This document shows, piece after piece, positions 1 through 8,946 of a DNA stretch of 64,000 bases. How positions within the stretch are numbered: position 1 is the stretch's first letter; each line of letters opens with the position of its first letter. The notes beneath the pieces were generated by a model. It was given only the letters and a program-made list of their open reading frames with translations. It was not told the origin of the DNA and ran no database searches. The stretch covers positions 1 through 64,000 of the forward strand of contig FNQX01000005.1 in NCBI GenBank assembly GCA_900107575.1, in the 5' to 3' direction. Made by a program: the position numbers and the translations under genes. The stretch comes from Lachnospiraceae bacterium NK3A20 (GTDB lineage Bacteria; Bacillota; Clostridia; Lachnospirales; Lachnospiraceae).

Positions 1-24
1 CTGTTCGATCTCCTATGCCTTCTC

Positions 25-81
25 GTGGATAAATCACGTGGAAGGCTGTGAAGAGCCTTAGCTGTGTCGTGATTGATCCAC
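25..81. repeat. Imperfect inverted repeat / stem-loop at the left edge
   Basis: Arms at 25-38 (GTGGATAAATCACG) and 68-81 (CGTGATTGATCCAC) are near-perfect reverse complements. An inner stem AAGGCT/AGCCTT lies at 42-47 and 54-59. No T-run follows, so it does not look like an intrinsic terminator. It lies just beyond the 3' end of the minus-strand AraC gene and may be a REP-like hairpin. No gene is visible in 1-131. Confidence 0.5.
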
Positions 82-131
82 AATCGGCAAAGTCGATCGA
101 AAGAGTGCCCACGAAGTCGCCCGGGGATTTT

Positions 132-962
132 TTATTTCTGGCTATCAGCTATAGCCTGGCGGCGGAAAGCAGACGGCGTCATGCCGGTCACCTCGCGGAA
201 GACACGGTTGAAATGCGTGAGTGAGTTGAAGCCGGTCTGCGACGCAACGTTCGTCACGTTCAGGCCGGTCTCAATGAAGAGGCGCTGCGCGTGCATGATG
301 CGGATGTTCTGAATGTACTGGATAATCGTGCGGTTCGTATGTTTTTTGAACTCCCGGCAGAGGTAATACTCGCTGATGTAGAAGTGATCAGAGAGCTCTT
401 TGAGTGTGATCTCGTGCTCGAAATTCTCGTGGATGTACTGGATCACTTTTTCCATGCGGCTCTCATCGTGGTGATCTTCCCGGATGTGGCGAAGGCGGGA
501 GACCTGGATCAGCATGCTGTTCAGAAGGCTCTGGATGTAGGCGTTGGAGAGCTCCTCCCCTTTGTCCTGTTCATCGAGCATGCGATAGATGAAACGGCGG
601 ATCTCATGCAGCTGCTGCGGCGCGGGGCGGTAGAGGCCGGACGATTTTAACAGGAGCGAGCGCAGGGTATCGTACTGGATTACCTCGGGCTTGAAATAGA
701 TTACGGCTCTGGAGAAGTGGGCGTCGGGTTTCCCGAACGAGTGATGCATGGTGTAGGGGGCAAAGAGCATGAAGTCGCCCGCCCTCGTCTCGTAGACGTC
801 ATCGTTCATCATGTGCAGGCGGTTGCCGGCGTCGAGGAAATACAGCTCGAAATAGGTATGGTAATGGGAGCGTGACATATTGAAATTGACGTCGGTCAGC
901 AGCTCCAGGGCAAAGGGAGCTCCGCTCATCATGCGCGCCTGCGCGTTATCCATGTGTTCCAT
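132..962 (-). CDS. AraC-family transcriptional regulator with N-terminal cupin sensor
   Basis: This is a 276-residue protein with an N-terminal cupin-like ligand-binding half (about residues 15-110; HTYFELYFL near the start, then a run typical of AraC sugar sensors). The C-terminal half carries two helix-turn-helix units (about residues 170-270), with the family signature near VASQTGFNSLTHFNRVFRE and the ending GMTPSAFRRQ. It is divergent from the 558-residue enzyme at 1156 across a 193-bp intergenic region, so it probably controls the glycan-use operon to its right. An AAAGGTGAG ribosome site precedes the start in the minus-strand reading. The effector sugar cannot be read from sequence. Length and domain order are normal for the family. 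Confidence 0.93.
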   Translation of the reverse strand: MEHMDNAQARMMSGAPFALELLTDVNFNMSRSHYHTYFELYFLDAGNRLHMMNDDVYETRAGDFMLFAPYTMHHSFGKPDAHFSRAVIYFKPEVIQYDTLRSLLLKSSGLYRPAPQQLHEIRRFIYRMLDEQDKGEELSNAYIQSLLNSMLIQVSRLRHIREDHHDESRMEKVIQYIHENFEHEITLKELSDHFYISEYYLCREFKKHTNRTIIQYIQNIRIMHAQRLFIETGLNVTNVASQTGFNSLTHFNRVFREVTGMTPSAFRRQAIADSQK

Positions 963-1155
963 AACTCACCTTTTCTCTACAAGATATGTAAAAATACTGT
1001 GGTTGACGCGGATATTATAACAGTTCTTCAACGACCGCGTGTGTAACACAGCATATATAATCCGTACTATCAGGGGAAGCCGCCGGATTATTCCACGGGG
1101 TCGTATGATATGATGATCTCGCGCAAAATATAACAGACAAAGGGGTTACACAGGT

Positions 1156-2832
1156 ATGGAACAGCATTATCTTACGATACTCAGGGATACGGAGAGCTGG
1201 GTTGCGACCCGGATCACGCATCAGATTCATGACAGGAACAACAAAGCCTTCGGCGGCATCGTGATGCCGTCCGGCGTCGTCGAGGCGAAGCCTGCCTTTA
1301 TTTTCTTCGAACAGGCTGTGGCGGTCTATCTCAATGAGGATAGTCACTACTATCGCGATGATGATCTATACGAGCACATGATGGCGGCGCTCTCTTTTGC
1401 TGCGCGCACGCAGCATGAGAACGGCCTGTTCGATTATGTCACCTGTAATTTCTATTCCGCACCGGATACCTGTTTCATGATCAAGATGCTCATGCCGTCT
1501 TACTACTATCTGAAAAGACAGGAGAGTATCACGGAGAAGGAACAGGCGATTCTGGATCTGGAGGATGCCATTCTGCGAAAGGCTGCGCACGGCATTGCGG
1601 AAGGCGGTTTCCATACGCCGAACCATCGCTGGGCCATCACATCGAGCCTTCTGGAACTCTGGAAGCTCTACGGAGGTGAAGAACTGAAAGAGAGAGCGGA
1701 GCAGTACCTTGCAGAAGGAATCGACTGCAATGAGGACGGAGAGTATGCTGAGAAGAGCGCGGGCAATTACAACCGCGTCAACAACGATGCCATGATCACG
1801 ATCGGAGAGGTGACAGGCGATCCGTCCTGGGACAAGTACGTCATTCGTAATCTTCACATGATGCTGCACTACTGGGAACCGGATGGTTCGGTCTTCACCG
1901 CGAATTCTACGCGCTGGGATAAAGACAATCTCATGTATCCCACGGATTACTACTATGAATACATGATGATGGGGGTGCGGCACCAGATCCCGGAATTTCT
2001 CAGGATGGCGAATACGATCATGGATATCTGCCGGGAGAGAGGACAGTGCGCACCGCTGTTCCTCATGCATTTCATGCTGCACCCCGAGTGGCGCACGATC
2101 GAAGTTCCCGAGCCTTACGAGACTCCGGATTACCACGTTTTCTATGAGAACAGTCAGATCGCACGGGTGCGCACAGGCAGCTATACCTGGACTGTTCTGG
2201 GCGGGAAGTCAAACTTTCTCTATTTCCACAACGGTGCGATCAAGCTGGAGATGAAGGTGGCGGGGAGCTTCTGTGAACACCGGGCTTTCAAGGCGGACAC
2301 GGTTGAACCGTACGGGAACGGTTTCCACCTGCATCAGACGATGCACGGTTGGTACTATCTGCCCTGGACGGATGAGAACCGGCCTGCTACATCTGACTGG
2401 TGGCAGATGGATAATGAGAACAAAAGAGAGCGCCTGCACGGCCCCGACATGGAGATTGACGTCTACGTGAACGAGTCGGATGAGGCAGACGGGATTGATG
2501 TCCGCGTCGTGACGAAAGGCGTGGATGGTGATCCGTGGAGAATCGAGCTGGCCTTCACTGGAGCGAACTTCATGGAGAACGAACACATGGCGACTTATCT
2601 GAATGGCAATGAAGCCATCACAGTGAAGGACGGATACACGAGCATGTCCAATTATGAGGACGCGATCATTGTCGGTCCCGGTTTCGGCACGCACCATTTC
2701 ATGGAAGGCAAGGAGGATTCCGAGGCCAGGAACGCAGGCGCTTCCACACTGTATTTCACAGATTACACGGGGTTCGATCGGACGATTTCTATCCGTAATC
2801 GAAGATCCCGGCACCTGCCGGAAATGAGGTGA
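1156..2832 (+). CDS. Heparinase II/III-like or GH154-like (alpha/alpha)-barrel carbohydrate enzyme, copy 1
   Basis: This 558-residue protein has no signal peptide, so it is probably cytoplasmic. The N-terminal half is helical and carries GGFHTPNHRWAI (about residue 155) followed by a conserved AEGIDCNEDGEY...SAGNYN stretch. This pattern is known to me from proteins of the heparinase II/III-like or GH154-like group that act on uronic-acid or other polysaccharide-derived substrates. The C-terminal half looks beta-rich, with HLHQTMHGWYYLPW, SDWWQMDN and GTHHFMEGKEDSE. A full-length paralogue of identical length lies at 14460. AAAGGGG about 10 bases upstream supports the ATG. The gene is followed after 6 bases by the next CDS and then an alpha-mannosidase. 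The family label is tentative; substrate and reaction are unknown. Confidence 0.6.
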   Translation: MEQHYLTILRDTESWVATRITHQIHDRNNKAFGGIVMPSGVVEAKPAFIFFEQAVAVYLNEDSHYYRDDDLYEHMMAALSFAARTQHENGLFDYVTCNFYSAPDTCFMIKMLMPSYYYLKRQESITEKEQAILDLEDAILRKAAHGIAEGGFHTPNHRWAITSSLLELWKLYGGEELKERAEQYLAEGIDCNEDGEYAEKSAGNYNRVNNDAMITIGEVTGDPSWDKYVIRNLHMMLHYWEPDGSVFTANSTRWDKDNLMYPTDYYYEYMMMGVRHQIPEFLRMANTIMDICRERGQCAPLFLMHFMLHPEWRTIEVPEPYETPDYHVFYENSQIARVRTGSYTWTVLGGKSNFLYFHNGAIKLEMKVAGSFCEHRAFKADTVEPYGNGFHLHQTMHGWYYLPWTDENRPATSDWWQMDNENKRERLHGPDMEIDVYVNESDEADGIDVRVVTKGVDGDPWRIELAFTGANFMENEHMATYLNGNEAITVKDGYTSMSNYEDAIIVGPGFGTHHFMEGKEDSEARNAGASTLYFTDYTGFDRTISIRNRRSRHLPEMR

Positions 2833-2838
2833 TGTCGT

Positions 2839-3504
2839 ATGACAAGCTATGGAATCAATATTCGCCGCTACTCGCCGGTGATCTTCATGGACAGCAGGGA
2901 ACCTTTTTCGATACGGAAGGTCGGCGTGTACGTTTATACAGAGCCGGGAAGGAGCCTGTCCTTTGCGAGGCGGTTCGATTTTGCTAACATCAGTGCCGAC
3001 ACTACGTGCGTCATTGAGTATGCGTACTACCTCGATTATGATATCCAGCATCTCTACGATCTGGAACACATCTGGATTTATTTAAGCGATGCCGGAGATA
3101 TCACGGGGGCGGAAGGCAGCTTCCACGGCAGGTTTCTGAATGCGATGCTGGAACAGACGAAGTTTCGGGGCGATCACATCCTCATGTATTCGCAGCCGGG
3201 CAAACACGCGATGATGGCGGACCCTTCCCTGTTCTGGCTCTATCCGGAATTCCTCAGCGCCTGCAGGAGGCTCTCGGGGATTCATGGCCTCGACTGTCCG
3301 CCGCAGTATCGACGGAATATCCATCTGACGGAAGAGGAGAACCGGAAGGTGGCAGCCTGGATCAGGGAGCATTACGCCTTCACGCCGTCTCTTTCGTATG
3401 AAGAGACTGACATCCGGAGCGACGATTACCTTGCCATTGAGGAGCTGGAGAGCAGAATTCCGGACTACCTGCAGGAACAGCTCTCCGTTATTCTGGGCAA
3501 ATAG
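2839..3504 (+). CDS. Hypothetical protein in the glycan-use operon
   Basis: I do not recognise this 221-residue family. The protein has no signal peptide or membrane segment. The middle is rich in aromatic and His/Asp/Glu residues (DYDIQHLYDLEHIWIYL at about residues 60-80, then SFHG and PGKHAMM). Such residues could build a metal or carbohydrate site, but that is inference. The gene lies between the 558-residue lyase-like gene and the GH38 mannosidase with very short gaps, so it is almost certainly co-transcribed and likely helps use the same glycan. The ATG has a plausible GAGGTGATG site upstream that overlaps the end of the previous gene. Confidence 0.75.
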   Translation: MTSYGINIRRYSPVIFMDSREPFSIRKVGVYVYTEPGRSLSFARRFDFANISADTTCVIEYAYYLDYDIQHLYDLEHIWIYLSDAGDITGAEGSFHGRFLNAMLEQTKFRGDHILMYSQPGKHAMMADPSLFWLYPEFLSACRRLSGIHGLDCPPQYRRNIHLTEEENRKVAAWIREHYAFTPSLSYEETDIRSDDYLAIEELESRIPDYLQEQLSVILGK

Positions 3505-3572
3505 CAGGCGGGAGGACACACGATGGCTGCCGGAGAATTCACGTTCCCGGCAGCACAGTATCGGAGGTGACT

Positions 3573-6500
3573 ATGTACGAAGACAGACATACCATCGAAA
3601 GAATTGGCAGCATATTGCGAACCCTGGATGAGAACCGGCGTCCGGGCAGGAGAGCGTTCACCGGCACGGTGCGCATGAAGCCGATAGGTTACAACGAACG
3701 CGATACGATCCATGAGGACTGCAGCAACTGGCAGACGCTTGAAGAAGGCGCGCTCTGGGGCGGGAAGGACGCACACTATAACTTCCGCTTCAGCGTGCAG
3801 GTGCCGGAAGAGATGGAGGGGCTGCCGGTTGTTCTATCTGTCACAACGGGCGCGAACGACATCTGGAATACGGATAATCCGCAGCTGATCTGCTACGTGA
3901 ACAATGAGGCTGTCACCGCCATGGATATGAATCACAACGAAGTGATCCTCACAGACCATGGAGCTCGCGGGGAGACGTTCGAGATCGGTCTGTACGCTTA
4001 CTCGAATCAGCCGAAGACAAACTTCCTCAATATTAGTCTTGCGGCGAAGGACAACATCGTGGAGGATCTCTACTACGATGTCCGCGTCCCGCTGGAGACG
4101 GCGAAGGAGCTGCCGGAGGACGATACTGCCCGCATGGAAATCGTAACGGCGCTGGACCACGCGGTCAATCTCCTGGAACTGTGGGAAGTAGAGCGGGTCG
4201 GTGAATTCACGGGAATTAATGAGACGGATGCATTCCACCGCTCCGCCAAAGAAGCCTCACATTATCTTCACCGCTCCCTGTACGGGCACGGTATGCGCGG
4301 GGAGACGGTGGCATCGGTGGGACATACCCACATTGATGTTGCGTGGAAATGGCCGGTGCGACAGACCAGAGAGAAGGCGATTCGCAGCTACTCTTCCGTG
4401 CTGTATCTCATGGACAGGTACCCGGAGTACCGTTTCATGGCAAGCTCACCGCAGACCTATGCGTTCGTCAAAGAGGATGCGCCGGCACTGTATGAGAAGA
4501 TCGGGGAGAGGGTCAGAGAGGGGCGCTTTGAATCGGAAGGGGTGATGTGGCTCGAGAGTGAGACCAATCTCACCAGCGCAGAGTCTCTGATCCGGCAGAT
4601 TTATTACGGGCAGAAATTCTTCCTTGAGGAGTTCGGGAAGAAGACGGACGTTCTCTGGCTCCCCGACGTGTTCGGCTACAGTGGTGCGCTGCCGCAGATC
4701 CTCAGAAGATCCGGTATCCACAGCTTCATGACAACGAAGATCGCCTGGAATGATACGAACCGTTTCCCGAATGATCTCTTCAACTGGAGGGGAATCGACG
4801 GGAGCGGAGTTATGGTGTATTTCATCACGACCTGCGACTACCAGAGCGCGAAGCGGGCAAATGCAACCCGGGATATCCTGCAGTACACCTACAACGGCAG
4901 GCAGAACCCTTCCCAGATTCTGGGAACGGCGGAAGCGTTCCAGAACAGGAACCTCACCGACGAGTTTCTGACCTGCTACGGCTACGGCGATGGCGGCGGC
5001 GGTCCGACGGCAGATATGCTCGAGGTGTCGAGGCGAATGGAAGAGGGCATTCCGGGACTCCCCAGGGTGAAACAGTCAGGGGCGGCAGAGTTCTTCCGCC
5101 GCCTGCACAAAAGGATTGACCGCAGGAGTGATGTGCCGGAATGGAACGGCGAGCTCTATTTCGAATATCACCGCGGAACCCTGACCTCGATGGCGGAGAA
5201 CAAGAGGAACAACAGGAAGTGCGAGATTGCGGCACAGGATGCGGAATTCCTCTCGGCTCTGGCAGCGAACTACGAGGATCTGCCCTATCCTGCCGATGAG
5301 TTGGAGAAGGACTGGAAGATACTGCTCCTTGATCAGTTCCATGACATCCTCCCGGGGTCGGCCATCGAAGAGGTGTACGATCAGACGGCGAAGGACTATA
5401 CAGAGGTGCTGGATTCTCTGGAGGGACTGCAGGCTGCGGCGAAGAAGGCACTGTTCCCTCAGGGGGAGACCAACTGTCTCTATGTGATCAACACGGGGGA
5501 CAGCGAGCAGTCAGGCCTTGTCAGGCTCTCTGCAGAAACGGCGCAATTCTTCCGGGATAATGCGGATTCCAAGGCTCCGATAGCCAACCGTCTGCAGGAA
5601 GAGGATGACGGCGTGTGGCTGTTCGTTTCGGGCATTCCTGCGAAAGGCTACCGCAGAATTTACCCGGAGTATGAGGGCAATACAATAGAGCCGGATGCGT
5701 TGTCCATTCAGGAGAACGGAGAGAAAATCCGAATCCAGACACCGTACTACGAAGCGGTTGTGAAGGACGGAGAGATCACATCTCTCATCGACCGGGGGAA
5801 CGGGCGACAGCTTCGGGCAAAAGGCGCGGACCCTTTAAATCATCTCCTTCTCTTCGAGGACAGGCCATGGGAGTACGACAACTGGAACATTGATGCCGGG
5901 TATGAGGAGAAACAGCGCCCCTTTGGCGGTGTCACCTCCTGCAGGATCGGGAAGACGGGACCTCTGTTCGTCTCCGTGATCACGGAGAGGAACTTCCAGC
6001 ACTCGCTCCTTCGGCAGGAGATGATCTTCTACCGTGACAACAGGCGGATTGATTTTGTCACCGATATGGACTGGTACGATCACCAGATTCTCGTGAAGGC
6101 TGCCTTTGCAACAGATCTTTTGACCGACCATGTAACGGCGGAGATCCAGGACGGCGTGATCACGAGACCGAATCACCGGAATACCTCGTGGGATCAGGCC
6201 ATGTTCGAATGCTGTGCGCACCGGTTCGTGGATCTTTCGGAAGCGGATTACGGCGTAGCGATACTGAACGATGGGCGATACGGTTACGATGCACTGGATG
6301 GAACTCTTCGCCTCACGCTGCTGAAATCCGGTATCTTCCCGAATGAGAACGCGGACTGCGGAGCGCACCATTTCATTTATTCCCTGCTGCCGCACGAAGG
6401 TGACTACAGAAAGGGGAGAGTAACCGAAGAGGCAGACCTTCTGAACAAACCCCTGACCGCGCTCGTCGGAAGCTACCGGGGAGAGAGGTATTCCGCCGCA

Positions 6501-6770
6501 TACGTGGATGCGCCGGGTGTCTATCTCGATACGGTGAAACGGGCGGAAGACGGGAACGGCCTGATTCTCCGCTTCTATGAGGGACACGGTGCGACGAGAG
6601 AAGTCCATGCGGACGTTGCGCACCTGCATCCGGAATCCGCCGTCGAGTGCACACCGACGGAAGAGAAGATCAGGGGAGCGAAGAATGTGCTGGAAAAGGG
6701 GCAAAGACTCTCCTTTACCATCCGTCCGTTCGAGATCCGTACCTTCCGTCTTGGCTGCACAAAGTTCTGA
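3573..6770 (+). CDS. Alpha-mannosidase, glycoside hydrolase family 38
   Basis: This is a cytoplasmic-type GH38 alpha-mannosidase of about 1065 residues, expected to remove terminal alpha-mannose from imported oligosaccharides with a Zn ion. An N-terminal carbohydrate-binding-like region (about 1-230) is followed by the catalytic GH38 fold starting at VGHTHIDVAWKWP, with the Zn-binding HxD pair. The nucleophile Asp lies in WLPDVFGYS at about residue 365. The helical middle domain contains LLLDQFHDILPGSAIEEVY. The C-terminal beta domains are long and normal for the family. I chose the ATG at 3573 because GGAGG lies 5 bases upstream; an in-frame GTG at 3567 overlaps that site. An intrinsic terminator follows at 6777. 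Confidence 0.95.
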   Translation: MYEDRHTIERIGSILRTLDENRRPGRRAFTGTVRMKPIGYNERDTIHEDCSNWQTLEEGALWGGKDAHYNFRFSVQVPEEMEGLPVVLSVTTGANDIWNTDNPQLICYVNNEAVTAMDMNHNEVILTDHGARGETFEIGLYAYSNQPKTNFLNISLAAKDNIVEDLYYDVRVPLETAKELPEDDTARMEIVTALDHAVNLLELWEVERVGEFTGINETDAFHRSAKEASHYLHRSLYGHGMRGETVASVGHTHIDVAWKWPVRQTREKAIRSYSSVLYLMDRYPEYRFMASSPQTYAFVKEDAPALYEKIGERVREGRFESEGVMWLESETNLTSAESLIRQIYYGQKFFLEEFGKKTDVLWLPDVFGYSGALPQILRRSGIHSFMTTKIAWNDTNRFPNDLFNWRGIDGSGVMVYFITTCDYQSAKRANATRDILQYTYNGRQNPSQILGTAEAFQNRNLTDEFLTCYGYGDGGGGPTADMLEVSRRMEEGIPGLPRVKQSGAAEFFRRLHKRIDRRSDVPEWNGELYFEYHRGTLTSMAENKRNNRKCEIAAQDAEFLSALAANYEDLPYPADELEKDWKILLLDQFHDILPGSAIEEVYDQTAKDYTEVLDSLEGLQAAAKKALFPQGETNCLYVINTGDSEQSGLVRLSAETAQFFRDNADSKAPIANRLQEEDDGVWLFVSGIPAKGYRRIYPEYEGNTIEPDALSIQENGEKIRIQTPYYEAVVKDGEITSLIDRGNGRQLRAKGADPLNHLLLFEDRPWEYDNWNIDAGYEEKQRPFGGVTSCRIGKTGPLFVSVITERNFQHSLLRQEMIFYRDNRRIDFVTDMDWYDHQILVKAAFATDLLTDHVTAEIQDGVITRPNHRNTSWDQAMFECCAHRFVDLSEADYGVAILNDGRYGYDALDGTLRLTLLKSGIFPNENADCGAHHFIYSLLPHEGDYRKGRVTEEADLLNKPLTALVGSYRGERYSAAYVDAPGVYLDTVKRAEDGNGLILRFYEGHGATREVHADVAHLHPESAVECTPTEEKIRGAKNVLEKGQRLSFTIRPFEIRTFRLGCTKF

Positions 6771-6776
6771 GTAATA

Positions 6777-6826
6777 AACATTGCAGAATTTGCACGAAAT
6801 TTCGCAACTTCTGCAATGTTTTTTCT
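6777..6826 (+). terminator. Rho-independent terminator after the alpha-mannosidase
   Basis: Perfect 12-bp arms AACATTGCAGAA (6777-6788) and TTCTGCAATGTT (6809-6820) are followed by a T-run to 6826. The stop codon is 7 bases upstream. It separates the mannosidase operon from the ABC importer operon. Confidence 0.85.
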
Positions 6827-7072
6827 TTTCCACGACAAGAAAAGCCAGAAAAGAACCTATCTCGGGCAAAATCGCCGTAAATATGCCACGATTTGGACAA
6901 CAGATGAATCAATATATCGCCAGGATGTATCATGCCTGTCGGACTATGACAAATAATGCAATCTTTTTTGCACAAGAAATCAATTATCACGTAGTATTCA
7001 TTCGTCATTCTGTCTAATATTACAAGCATAGTTGCGGGGAATATTACCTAAAACGAAGTAAGGAGTGAGAAC
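6827..7072 (+). promoter_or_regulatory. Leader region of the ABC importer operon
   Basis: No gene is seen in this AT-rich stretch after the terminator. It must hold the promoter of the three-gene importer. TTGCAC near 6970 followed by a TAGTAT-like hexamer about 17-18 bases on is a possible -35/-10 pair, but this is weak. A strong AAGGAGTG ribosome site ends 7 bases before the ATG at 7073. Confidence 0.4.
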
Positions 7073-8035
7073 ATGGCTGACTTAAGTCAAGATACTTCCG
7101 CCAAGGTGCAGGGGCCTCATTACGGGGAACATAAGGTGAAGACCAACACTTATCTCAGGAACAACTGGCAGCTGTATGTCATGCTGATCCTGCCTCTCGT
7201 GTACCTGATCCTGTTCAAGTACAAACCGATGCTGGGCATCATCATCGCTTTCAAGAAATTCAATATTTTTAAAGGTGTATGGCAGAGCCCCTGGGTGGGC
7301 CTTGCCAACTTCCGGGATGCGTTCTCGACGGCGCAGTTCTGGACGGCATTGAAGAATACGCTGATCCTCAACATCGGCGACGTGATCATCGGCTTCCCGA
7401 TTCCGATCATCCTCGCGGTTTTCCTCTACGAGGTCAGCTCCAAATTCGTGAAAAAGTCCACACAGCTGATCCTGTACCTGCCCCATTTCTTCTCCTGGGT
7501 TATCATCGCGGGCGTGGTACAGCAGATCTGCTCGGAGCAGGGACTGCTAAATGATATCATCCGCGCGATGGGAGGCAACTCCATAAACTTCCTCTCCAGC
7601 CCAGGCTGGTGGAGGGCAGTCTACTGGATCTCCGGTGTCTGGCAGGGCGCAGGCTACAACCTGATCATTTATTTCGCAGCACTCTCCGGTACGGACCCTT
7701 CGCTGAACGAAGCGGCCTACATCGACGGTGCGACCAGAATGCAGCGCATCTGGCACGTCACGATCCCGCAGATCCGTGGCACGATCACGATGATGCTGAT
7801 CATGTCGCTCGGACGCGTGATGCAGATCGGCTTCGAGAGACCTTATATGATGGGCAACACGCTGGTACAGGATGTTGCGGACGTCATCTCCACTTACGTG
7901 TACAAGACGGGTCTGCAGAACATGAGATATGATTACGCGGCTGCCGTAGGTCTGTTCCAGTCCGTGGTCGGCATCATTCTGGTGCTGTTGGTCAACCAGA
8001 TGGCTAAGAAATTCGGAGAGGAAGGTATCATGTAA
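7073..8035 (+). CDS. ABC sugar importer permease, LplB type
   Basis: This 320-residue membrane protein has about six transmembrane segments, beginning at about residue 35 (QLYVMLILPLVYLILF). The ATPase-contact EAA loop reads NEAAYIDGATRMQRIWHVTIP (about residues 215-235). The start LYLILFKYKPMLG and the MSLGRVMQIGFE stretch are typical of LplB-type polysaccharide or oligosaccharide permeases. The next permease starts on the last base of this gene, indicating translational coupling. No ATPase is encoded here; such importers commonly share a MsmX-type ATPase encoded elsewhere. Confidence 0.93.
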   Translation: MADLSQDTSAKVQGPHYGEHKVKTNTYLRNNWQLYVMLILPLVYLILFKYKPMLGIIIAFKKFNIFKGVWQSPWVGLANFRDAFSTAQFWTALKNTLILNIGDVIIGFPIPIILAVFLYEVSSKFVKKSTQLILYLPHFFSWVIIAGVVQQICSEQGLLNDIIRAMGGNSINFLSSPGWWRAVYWISGVWQGAGYNLIIYFAALSGTDPSLNEAAYIDGATRMQRIWHVTIPQIRGTITMMLIMSLGRVMQIGFERPYMMGNTLVQDVADVISTYVYKTGLQNMRYDYAAAVGLFQSVVGIILVLLVNQMAKKFGEEGIM

Positions 8036-8904
8036 TGGGAGAACTCAAGAATTCCAGGTCCAATAAAAGATTCCAGATCATTACCGGCACGATCTTCATT
8101 ATCATCACGTTGATCGCCCTGGTGCCGATCCTCCGCGTTGTATCGACATCTTTCTCTTCGAAGAGTGCAATCCTCTCGGGGAAGGTTACGATCTTCCCCG
8201 CCGACTTCACTCTGGATGCGTACAACAAGGCATTCAGCAACTCGAACTTCACGGGTTCTTTCCTCTATACCATCGTACTGACGCTGGTATTCACGGCATT
8301 GGCAATGTTCATGACCATCCTGGCGGCCTATCCGCTCTCCAAGACGAAGCTCAAGGGCGCAGGCTTCATCATGACGGCCTTTGTCCTGACCATGTACGTT
8401 GATCCCGGCACCATTCCTACCTTCATGAACATCAAGAGTCTCAACATGATCGACACGGTGTGGGCACTGCTCATCCCGGGGTGCCTGTCTGCGTACAACC
8501 TGATCATCATGAGATCGTTCTTCCTCTCCATCGACAAGTCATTGTTCGAGGCGGCTTACATTGACGGCTGCTCCCAGTTCAAGACCCTGACGACCATCGC
8601 GATCCCGCTCTCCAAGCCGACGATCGCAACTCTCGCACTGTTCTACGGCGTCGGCAGATGGAATGATGTAACGGACAACCTCTATTACATCAACACCGCC
8701 TCTCTCTATACGGTACAGATGCAGCTGAAACAGATGATCGACTCCGTCAAGATCTCTGCGCTCGAAGGCACCACGACGGCACTGGTCGCTGACAACATCA
8801 AGGCAGCCTCCATCGTCGTATCCATGGTGCCGATGCTCATCGCCTATCCGTTCATTCAGAGGTATTTCACTTCAGGTATCATGCTCGGTGCAGTGAAAGG
8901 CTGA
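8035..8904 (+). CDS. ABC sugar importer permease, YtcP/AraQ type
   Basis: This 289-residue membrane permease has six predicted transmembrane segments and an EAA loop FEAAYIDGCSQFKTLTTIAIPLS (about residues 175-195). It pairs with the upstream LplB-type permease, with which it overlaps by one base, to form the heterodimeric channel. YtcP/AraQ-type proteins are the usual second subunit beside an LplA-type binding lipoprotein, which follows 42 bases downstream. The C-terminal MLGAVKG ending is family-typical. Confidence 0.93.
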   Translation: MGELKNSRSNKRFQIITGTIFIIITLIALVPILRVVSTSFSSKSAILSGKVTIFPADFTLDAYNKAFSNSNFTGSFLYTIVLTLVFTALAMFMTILAAYPLSKTKLKGAGFIMTAFVLTMYVDPGTIPTFMNIKSLNMIDTVWALLIPGCLSAYNLIIMRSFFLSIDKSLFEAAYIDGCSQFKTLTTIAIPLSKPTIATLALFYGVGRWNDVTDNLYYINTASLYTVQMQLKQMIDSVKISALEGTTTALVADNIKAASIVVSMVPMLIAYPFIQRYFTSGIMLGAVKG

Positions 8905-8946
8905 TCGAGTCAGATAGATTCTTCACAGCAAGAAAGGGGACAAGTA

